From contig CANBQQ010000017.1 of the NCBI GenBank assembly GCA_947371715.1, forward strand, positions 1 through 17,527: a stretch of 17,527 nt of DNA, given 5' to 3'. This DNA comes from Flavipsychrobacter stenotrophus (GTDB lineage Bacteria > Bacteroidota > Bacteroidia > Chitinophagales > Chitinophagaceae). Positions 13,507-17,527 of this stretch are shown here, in pieces. The position numbers were made by a program, and so were the translations under genes. The notes under the pieces were generated by a model. It ran no database searches. It was not told the DNA's origin and saw only the letters and a list, made by a program, of their open reading frames with translations. Numbering within the stretch: position 1 is the first letter of the stretch; the number at the start of each line of letters is the position of its first letter.

Positions 13507-14112
13507 ATGAATAACTCCATTTTTACCGATCCTGCCTTGCTTGCAGAAATAGGCAGAGCTACCCGTACAAAAAGCATTGCCAAAGATGAGGTGCTGATGT
13601 CTCCGGGCGATAAGATCGTATTCATACCAATAGTGCAAAGCGGGGTGCTGCGCATCATCCGCGAGAATGATGAAGGCAAGGAGATATTTCTCTATCATCT
13701 TTACCCCGGCCAGACCTGCGCTATGGCCATTAATTGCTGTCAGGCACATAAAGAGAGTGCCGTGCGTGCTGTGGCGGAAGATGATACTGAGGTATTGCTT
13801 ATACCGGTAGACATGGTAGAACATTGGATGAAATATGATCAGTGGAAAACGTTTGTGAACAGCACTTATAGTCAACGATTTGCGGAATTAATAGAAGTGA
13901 TAGATCTTATTGCCTTCAACAATATGGACAAGCAGGTGATGCACTACCTCAATGAGCGCGCACGTGCTACGGGGTCTAATACACTGGCTATCACCCACCA
14001 GCAGGTAGCAGATGAGTTGCATACCCATCGCGAGGCGGTGAGCAGGCTGCTGCGCACTATGGAGCAAAAGGAACTGGTAAAGCTGGGCAGGAACACAATA
14101 GAACTAATTTAG
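13507..14112 (+). CDS. Crp/Fnr-family transcriptional regulator with a Cys cluster
   Basis: This 201-residue protein has a cyclic-nucleotide-binding-type beta-roll (about 20-115) and a C-terminal Crp helix-turn-helix (about 145-195: LAITHQQVADELHTHREAVS, then RLLRTMEQKELV). The beta-roll lacks the Arg-Ser phosphate-binding signature of cAMP-binding Crp. It has Cys71 and the adjacent Cys77-Cys78 in GQTCAMAINCCQ, where a redox, metal or persulfide sensor could sit. The next genes (rhodaneses, OsmC, TauE) suggest it senses reactive sulfur, but this is inferred from context. Two matching dyads upstream of the following genes are its likely operators. The ATG at 13507 is preceded by TAGATTTG. Confidence 0.88.
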   Translation: MNNSIFTDPALLAEIGRATRTKSIAKDEVLMSPGDKIVFIPIVQSGVLRIIRENDEGKEIFLYHLYPGQTCAMAINCCQAHKESAVRAVAEDDTEVLLIPVDMVEHWMKYDQWKTFVNSTYSQRFAELIEVIDLIAFNNMDKQVMHYLNERARATGSNTLAITHQQVADELHTHREAVSRLLRTMEQKELVKLGRNTIELI

Positions 14113-14120
14113 GCTTATGT

Positions 14121-14162
14121 AACAAATGTTCCCGAGCAGTTTTTTGGGGCATAGTAGCTTTG
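14121..14162 (+). promoter_or_regulatory. Crp-type operator and promoter upstream of the DUF2892 gene
   Basis: AACAAATGTT (14121-14130) runs into the dyad TGTTC-CC-GAGCA (14127-14138, one mismatch). The -7 element TAGCTTTG (14155-14162) ends 29.5 bp from the dyad centre. The same words and the same spacing recur at 14401-14442. There is no good -33 element, as in activator-dependent promoters. Confidence 0.6.
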
Positions 14163-14183
14163 TTGTAACAAAAACAAATAGTT

Positions 14184-14390
14184 ATGATAAAGAACATGGG
14201 TAGCGCAGATCGTATCATCAGGGTAATAATAGCGATGGCCGTAATTGCCTTATACTTTGCACATATTATCACCGGTACAGCCGCAGCAGTGTTGCTGGTT
14301 CTTGCGGGTATATTCCTGCTCACCAGTTTTATCAGCACCTGTCCGTTATATCTGCCATTTGGCATCAATACCCGCGGCAAGAAAAAATAA
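14184..14390 (+). CDS. DUF2892 (YgaP-type transmembrane domain) inner-membrane protein
   Basis: This 68-residue protein opens MIKNMGSADRIIRV, typical of DUF2892. Two transmembrane helices follow (about 11-28 and 32-50), then the conserved STCPLYLPFG (about 51-60) with Cys53, and a basic tail. In YgaP the same domain anchors a rhodanese in the membrane. Here it is a separate gene just upstream of rhodanese genes. It sits 71 nt after the Crp-type gene and has its own operator and promoter. The biochemical role of the family is not established. Confidence 0.85.
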   Translation: MIKNMGSADRIIRVIIAMAVIALYFAHIITGTAAAVLLVLAGIFLLTSFISTCPLYLPFGINTRGKKK

Positions 14391-14400
14391 TCGCTTATCC

Positions 14401-14442
14401 AACAAATGTTCCTGAACAGGATGTGGAGTGAGTGGATATTTG
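14401..14442 (+). promoter_or_regulatory. Crp-type operator and promoter of the rhodanese operon
   Basis: AACAAATGTT (14401-14410) overlaps the perfect dyad TGTTC-CT-GAACA (14407-14418). The -7-like GATATTTG (14435-14442) ends 29.5 bp from its centre, exactly as at 14121-14162. It lies 10 nt after the DUF2892 stop and about 20 nt before the GTG start of the next gene, marking a second transcription unit. Confidence 0.6.
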
Positions 14443-14462
14443 CAGTGTAAACAGAACAACAA

Positions 14463-14684
14463 GTGAAAAAGATATTAAGCAGATATAAGCTGGAGATTTC
14501 GGGAGCAATAATAGGGGCATTGGCCGGATGGTGTTACTGGTATTTTGTGGGTTGTGCATCCGGCCAATGTTTAATTACATCTAAGCCACTGAACAGCACC
14601 CTTTATGGGATGCTGATGGGTGCTACAGCCTTCAGCCTGCTTACTACCGGCAAGCACATTTCCAAACAAGAAAATCAACAATAA
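14463..14684 (+). CDS. DUF6132-type small membrane protein
   Basis: This 73-residue protein has two predicted membrane helices (about 11-30 and 45-62) joined by a Cys-containing loop, FVGCASGQCLITSKPLNSTL (about 28-47), with Cys31 and Cys36. A further Cys24 lies in the first helix. This matches a Bacteroidota-specific family I recall as DUF6132, usually found beside rhodanese and TauE genes. The start is GTG at 14463, because no upstream ATG exists in frame and later ATGs would remove a helix. Its TAA overlaps the next gene's ATG (TAATG), so translation is coupled. Function is unknown; a sulfur-linked membrane role is inferred from neighbours. Confidence 0.75.
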   Translation: MKKILSRYKLEISGAIIGALAGWCYWYFVGCASGQCLITSKPLNSTLYGMLMGATAFSLLTTGKHISKQENQQ

Positions 14685-14962
14685 TGAATACAATATCTGA
14701 ACTACTGAAATCGGGCAACTCCGTAATAGTAGACGTACGCACACGTGAGGAATTTATGGGCGGACATGTGGCCGGAAGTATCAATATTCCTGTTAGCGAA
14801 TTGCAGGATCACGTAGAAGAGTTGAAGAGCGATAAGCACATTATACTCTGCTGCGCATCGGGAGCAAGAAGCACAAGAGCTACCCGCTTTCTTAAAGACA
14901 ATGGCGTAGCGTGCACCAATGGCGGCTCCTGGCTTGATGTTAATTACCATACAAACAACTAA
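14684..14962 (+). CDS. Single-domain rhodanese-like sulfurtransferase (first copy)
   Basis: This 92-residue protein covers one rhodanese domain. It has VIVDVRTREEF (14-24), GGHVAGSINIP (26-36) and the active-site loop CASGARS (57-63), with catalytic Cys57 that would carry a persulfide. An extra Cys56 stands directly before it. The closing GGSW motif (about 80-83) is shared with the next gene. There is no signal peptide, so it acts in the cytosol. It overlaps both neighbours through TAATG junctions, which points to one operon. Confidence 0.88.
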   Translation: MNTISELLKSGNSVIVDVRTREEFMGGHVAGSINIPVSELQDHVEELKSDKHIILCCASGARSTRATRFLKDNGVACTNGGSWLDVNYHTNN

Positions 14963-15285
14963 TGATCATGATAGAGACAATAAAGAAGTTATTCGGAATG
15001 GGTGGTCCAAAGGCGGATCTTGGTGAACTGCTGGCAAACGGTGCTATAATCATAGACGTTCGCACCACGGGTGAATATGCCGGTGGCCATTTGAACAGGT
15101 CAGTAAACATTCCGCTGAACAACCTGCAGGGGCAGATGAGCAAACTAAAGAAGGATACTCCCATCATCACTTGTTGCGCATCGGGCATGAGAAGCAGTTC
15201 TGCAAGAGCCACATTGTTATCGGCAGGGTTTAAAGAAGTGCACAATGGCGGTAGCTGGAGCAATCTTAAAAGGTACGACAAATGA
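14962..15285 (+). CDS. Single-domain rhodanese-like sulfurtransferase (second copy)
   Basis: This 107-residue rhodanese has IIIDVRTTGEY (29-39), GGHLNRSVNIP (41-51), active-site loop CASGMRS (72-78) with catalytic Cys72 preceded by Cys71, and NGGSW near the end. About 15 extra N-terminal residues (KKLFGMGGPKADL region) distinguish it from the preceding copy. The shared CCASGxRS loop and NGGSW ending suggest tandem duplication followed by divergence. The start may be ATG 14962 (overlapping the upstream stop) or ATG 14968. It overlaps the next gene by ATGA. Confidence 0.88.
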   Translation: MIMIETIKKLFGMGGPKADLGELLANGAIIIDVRTTGEYAGGHLNRSVNIPLNNLQGQMSKLKKDTPIITCCASGMRSSSARATLLSAGFKEVHNGGSWSNLKRYDK

Positions 15286-15539
15286 GCAGTATAAAAGAGT
15301 CGCTGCTCACTAACTGGTCGCTGATAAGAATTGTGCGGTTGGCCATAGGTATATGGATGATAGGCCTGGGCATACAAAGCAAAGACTGGGCTGTAGGGCT
15401 GTTTGGCGGGTTTTTCCTCTATCAGGCGGTTACCAATACCGGTTGCTGCGGATCGGGGGGCTGTTATACACCGCCACGGGGCAGGAAGTTCAACAGGGAG
15501 GAGCCGACCAGGGAAATAGAATACGAAGAAGTAAAATAA
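15282..15539 (+). CDS. Small Cys-rich membrane protein of the rhodanese operon
   Basis: This 85-residue protein has two predicted membrane segments (about 16-32 and 36-52), then TGCCGSGGC (about 53-61) with Cys55, Cys56 and Cys61 just outside the membrane, and a charged tail rich in Arg and Glu ending EYEEVK. Similar proteins with a (N/T)xGCCG(S/T)GGC motif occur beside rhodaneses in Bacteroidota, as I recall, but no function is known. The ATGA overlap with the rhodanese upstream shows coupling. The Cys cluster could bind metal or accept sulfur, which is speculation. Confidence 0.8.
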   Translation: MSSIKESLLTNWSLIRIVRLAIGIWMIGLGIQSKDWAVGLFGGFFLYQAVTNTGCCGSGGCYTPPRGRKFNREEPTREIEYEEVK

Positions 15540-15554
15540 ACTAAAACAACGATC

Positions 15555-16004
15555 ATGAGTATAGAGCATAGTTATAATGTAGATGTAAAGTGGAGTGCCG
15601 GCAGAGTGGGTGTTATGAACTCTGATGAGCTGGAAAAAGAGGTAATGGTGGCTACACCACCGCAATTTCCCGGTGGAGTGGATAAGATATGGTCGCCGGA
15701 ACACCTGTTTACCGCTGCAGTAAATAGCTGCCTGATGACCACTTTTCTATCTATAGCAGAGAACTCAAAGCTGGCTTTCGTAGACTTTTCTTCGCACGCA
15801 TCAGGAAAATTAGAACTTGTTGACGGGAAATATATGATGAGTGAAGTAACTTTACACCCGGTGGTAACAGTTGCGGACGAAAGTGAAAGAGCAAAAGCGG
15901 AGCGGGTATTAAGCAAAGCTGAAGCCAATTGCCTGATCTCCAACTCTGTAAGATCAAAGATCATCTTTAACCCCGAGATCAACATTTCTGGTTCTAAAAA
16001 TTAA
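15555..16004 (+). CDS. OsmC-family protein
   Basis: This 149-residue protein of the OsmC/Ohr superfamily has thiol peroxidases of hydroperoxides as characterised members. It carries both family cysteines: Cys59 in SPEHLFTAAVNSCLMTTFL (47-65) and Cys126 in KAEANCLISNSV (121-132). The N-terminal strand and the SPEHL motif agree with OsmC rather than Ohr. It is cytosolic. It lies 15 nt after the Cys-rich membrane protein and 2 nt before the lipoprotein gene, within the sulfur cluster. The context suggests reduction of organic hydroperoxides or persulfides. Confidence 0.88.
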   Translation: MSIEHSYNVDVKWSAGRVGVMNSDELEKEVMVATPPQFPGGVDKIWSPEHLFTAAVNSCLMTTFLSIAENSKLAFVDFSSHASGKLELVDGKYMMSEVTLHPVVTVADESERAKAERVLSKAEANCLISNSVRSKIIFNPEINISGSKN

Positions 16005-16006
16005 TT

Positions 16007-16723
16007 ATGAAGCGCATTCTGTCTGTTATTTTACTCTGCTCATTTACAACCCTGTTTGCCTGCAAGGATGATTACAAAGGCCCGCTTGTAAATACTACGC
16101 TACCTGTAGAGGAGTATGAAAAGAAGATGGCTGAGTTGCCTGACGAACAATTGGTAGATGTAAGAACTACCGAAGAGTTTAACGCCGGCCACCTGAAGGA
16201 TGCACGGAACATAAATATCGAGGCTAAAGACTTTAACGAGCAGATAGCCTCATTGAAGAAAACAAGGCCAGTTTTTGTGTATTGCAAATCGGGCGGAAGA
16301 AGCAGCAGGGCCGCGGATAAGCTGAAGGAGCTGGGCTTTAAGCAAGTGTATAACATGGATGGCGGTATGATGAAGTGGCAGGCTGCAGGCAAACCTGTAG
16401 AGGTGGGTAGTGCGCCAACTACCGAGGGCATGAGTGAAGAAGATCTGAAAAAACAAGTGGCTAAGGGTTATGTACTGGTAGATTATAATGCTAAGTGGTG
16501 TGGTCCTTGTAAGAAAATGAATCCCATTCTGGAAGGCCTGGCAGAGAAGAAAAAGGATAAAATGACCCTGCTGAAAATTGATGCCGACGAAAACCCGATA
16601 CTGCTCACTCAGAAAAAGATAGAAGGCATACCCTACCTGGAACTGTATAAAGACGGTCAACTGGTGTGGAAACATGAAGGCTATATAGAAGAAGCACAAT
16701 TGCTTACCGAAACCCAGCTGTAA
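16007..16723 (+). CDS. Rhodanese-thioredoxin two-domain lipoprotein
   Basis: This 238-residue protein starts with a lipoprotein signal peptide, lipobox LFAC, lipidated Cys19. Domain 1 is a rhodanese (about 35-130): LVDVRTTEEF (49-58), AGHLKDARNI (60-69), loop CKSGGRS (93-99) with catalytic Cys93, and MDGGMMKWQAAG. Domain 2 is a thioredoxin (about 140-238) with WCGPC (164-168) and the cis-Pro loop GIPYLELY (Pro209). The protein would act outside the inner membrane, with the thioredoxin positioned to reduce the rhodanese persulfide. Lys-Asp-Asp directly after Cys19 resembles the K(D/E)2 surface-export signal reported in Capnocytophaga, so the protein may even be surface exposed. It lies 2 nt downstream of the OsmC-type gene. 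Confidence 0.9.
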   Translation: MKRILSVILLCSFTTLFACKDDYKGPLVNTTLPVEEYEKKMAELPDEQLVDVRTTEEFNAGHLKDARNINIEAKDFNEQIASLKKTRPVFVYCKSGGRSSRAADKLKELGFKQVYNMDGGMMKWQAAGKPVEVGSAPTTEGMSEEDLKKQVAKGYVLVDYNAKWCGPCKKMNPILEGLAEKKKDKMTLLKIDADENPILLTQKKIEGIPYLELYKDGQLVWKHEGYIEEAQLLTETQL

Positions 16724-16736
16724 AACTTTTAGTGCT

Positions 16737-17105
16737 ATGGCTGCGAATACGTTTTTCATACTCATATTTATAGGACTTACGGCAGGTATCCTGAGCGGTA
16801 TGATAGGCCTGGGTGGCGGTGTGGTAATGATACCCATGATGGTAATGATGCTGGCCATGGACCAGAAGATGGCGCAGGGCACTAGTATTGCCATTATGCT
16901 GCCGCCAATTGGCATTCTTGCCGTGTATAATTATTACAAAGAAGGTTATGTGAATATAAAATTTGCAGCGGTCATTGCCGCTGCATTTATCATTGGTGGC
17001 TTCTTTGGCTCAAAGCTGGCTATAGCATTACCTGCTGAGCTTGTAAAGAAAATATTTGCAGTATTACTTGTGGCTATTGCCGTGAAGATGTTCTTTAGTA
17101 AGTAA
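16737..17105 (+). CDS. Half-length TauE/SafE-family permease
   Basis: This 122-residue integral membrane protein has about four helices. It begins with the family repeat motif, GLTAGILSGMIGLGGGVVMI (about 13-32), which is followed by MAQGTSIAIMLPPI and IIGGFFGSKLA. Full-length TauE/SafE proteins (about 250 residues) contain two such halves, so this one probably works as a dimer. Relatives are proposed to export sulfite, sulfoacetate or related sulfur anions. It is the last gene of the operon, 13 nt after the lipoprotein gene, with nothing resembling the missing half downstream. Confidence 0.85.
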   Translation: MAANTFFILIFIGLTAGILSGMIGLGGGVVMIPMMVMMLAMDQKMAQGTSIAIMLPPIGILAVYNYYKEGYVNIKFAAVIAAAFIIGGFFGSKLAIALPAELVKKIFAVLLVAIAVKMFFSK

Positions 17106-17146
17106 CTGTGTTTCATAAGAGCAGGTGTTAGGGTGATATTAATGAT

Positions 17147-17253
17147 GTGGAAGTTTTTTCTTGTTTACGGAAGTTTTGTTTTGTGTGTTTGGGCTGTATG
17201 CATTGATAGATAAGGGTTTCGTTGTATTTTAACAAATTTCCAAAAACTTCCAC
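17147..17253. repeat. Intergenic element bounded by 12-bp inverted repeats
   Basis: GTGGAAGTTTTT (17147-17158) and AAAAACTTCCAC (17242-17253) are perfect reverse complements enclosing 83 bp. The core GGAAGTTTT recurs inside at 17169-17177. No coding sequence is visible. It could be a miniature mobile element or a folded transcript end. Confidence 0.5.
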
Positions 17254-17271
17254 TTTCTTACACTTTTTGCA

Positions 17272-17291
17272 GGGCTGAAGATTTTCAGCCC
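17272..17291. repeat. GGGCTGAA hairpin
   Basis: GGGCTGAA (17272-17279) pairs with TTCAGCCC (17284-17291) around a 4-nt loop. It looks like a REP-type palindrome, of a kind common between genes in Bacteroidota and some other bacteria. It could also serve as the terminator of the upstream operon. Confidence 0.5.
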
Positions 17292-17386
17292 CTACATGCA
17301 TCGTCTGCCTCGTCCTTAAATAGGTTTACGTGTTTGTTAGAAATCCCTGTATTTGTTTATTGCCACAGTGCGCTCAGCCGATGCGT

Positions 17387-17505
17387 CGGGTCAGAGACCC
17401 GTCAAATCACTTCGTCACGAGAGCGCTACGCTAACTCTCGCGACAGAGACGCATGAGTTAAGGTTAGTTCTGCCCAGCGGCTGTGGAGACGCAATTATGC
17501 GTCTC
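17387..17505. repeat. Cluster of three REP-like palindromes
   Basis: Three perfect hairpins occur: CGGGTC/GACCCG (17387-17392/17396-17401), CGAGAG/CTCTCG (17418-17423/17435-17440) and GAGACGCA/TGCGTCTC (17486-17493/17498-17505). The last type (GTAGAGACGCA...) is familiar to me from many intergenic regions. The word GAGACGCA also occurs singly at 17446-17453. No gene is visible from 17106 to the window end. Confidence 0.55.
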
Positions 17506-17527
17506 TACCAAAGTTGGGTTAGTAGTG

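Noticed and set aside
14940..15704. 254-codon frame on the minus strand
   Set aside because: It is antisense to the second rhodanese, the Cys-rich membrane protein and the start of the OsmC-type gene, all with clear family motifs and coupled starts. The minus-strand peptide shows no domain.

Overview
The window looks like a Bacteroidota chromosome segment, most likely a Chitinophagales/Chitinophagaceae-type organism. This is inferred from the TAnnTTTG -7 promoter elements, the TonB-dependent outer-membrane beta-barrel receptor with a carboxypeptidase-regulatory-like N-terminus, the Bacteroidota-type rhodanese/DUF6132/DUF2892 genes and the scarcity of Shine-Dalgarno sequences. It has not been checked by any database search.

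Layout. Bases 1-80 hold the start of a leftward secreted protein that runs off the edge. Bases 86-818 are non-coding and carry a 221-bp tandem repeat whose hairpin is preserved by a compensatory change. Bases 819-1345 are a leftward toxin-antitoxin pair with an intact antitoxin and a broken RelE/ParE-type toxin (in-frame amber codon, no usable start). A large UvrD/PcrA-type helicase fused to an iron-sulfur PD-(D/E)XK nuclease follows (1453-4602), then a 38-residue membrane ORF directly behind a good promoter. Bases 4930-7288 are a leftward run of three genes: WYL regulator, pentapeptide-repeat protein and DtxR/MntR-type metalloregulator.

The most striking region is 7289-9183. Divergent from the WYL regulator, about 700 bases without a convincing protein gene hold several strong hairpins and an RNA (7648-7729) that folds like a circularly permuted tRNA. 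Its T-arm comes first, then an acceptor-like stem closed by a loop, then a D-arm. Its two ends pair in an 11-bp helix with one bulged C, where a tRNA would have its anticodon arm. This is the design of bacterial YrlA-type Y RNAs. A slipin (SPFH) gene lies downstream. WYL regulator, tRNA-like RNA and slipin together resemble RNA-repair/RNA-stress loci, but no rtcB or Ro (TROVE) gene lies in the window.

Bases 9243-12135 are a BlaI-type repressor followed by a TonB-dependent receptor, without the usual M56 sensor peptidase. A luciferase-like flavin monooxygenase (12287-13297) is divergent from a Crp/Fnr-type regulator (13507-14112). From 14184 to 17105 runs a sulfur/persulfide-type cluster: DUF2892, DUF6132, two single-domain rhodaneses, a Cys-rich small membrane protein, an OsmC-type protein, a rhodanese-thioredoxin lipoprotein and a half-length TauE/SafE permease. 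Two near-identical operator-like sites, each exactly 29.5 bp from dyad centre to the end of its -7 element, precede the DUF2892 gene and the DUF6132-rhodanese operon, and are the likely targets of the Crp-like regulator. Bases 17106-17527 are intergenic and packed with dispersed palindromic repeats.
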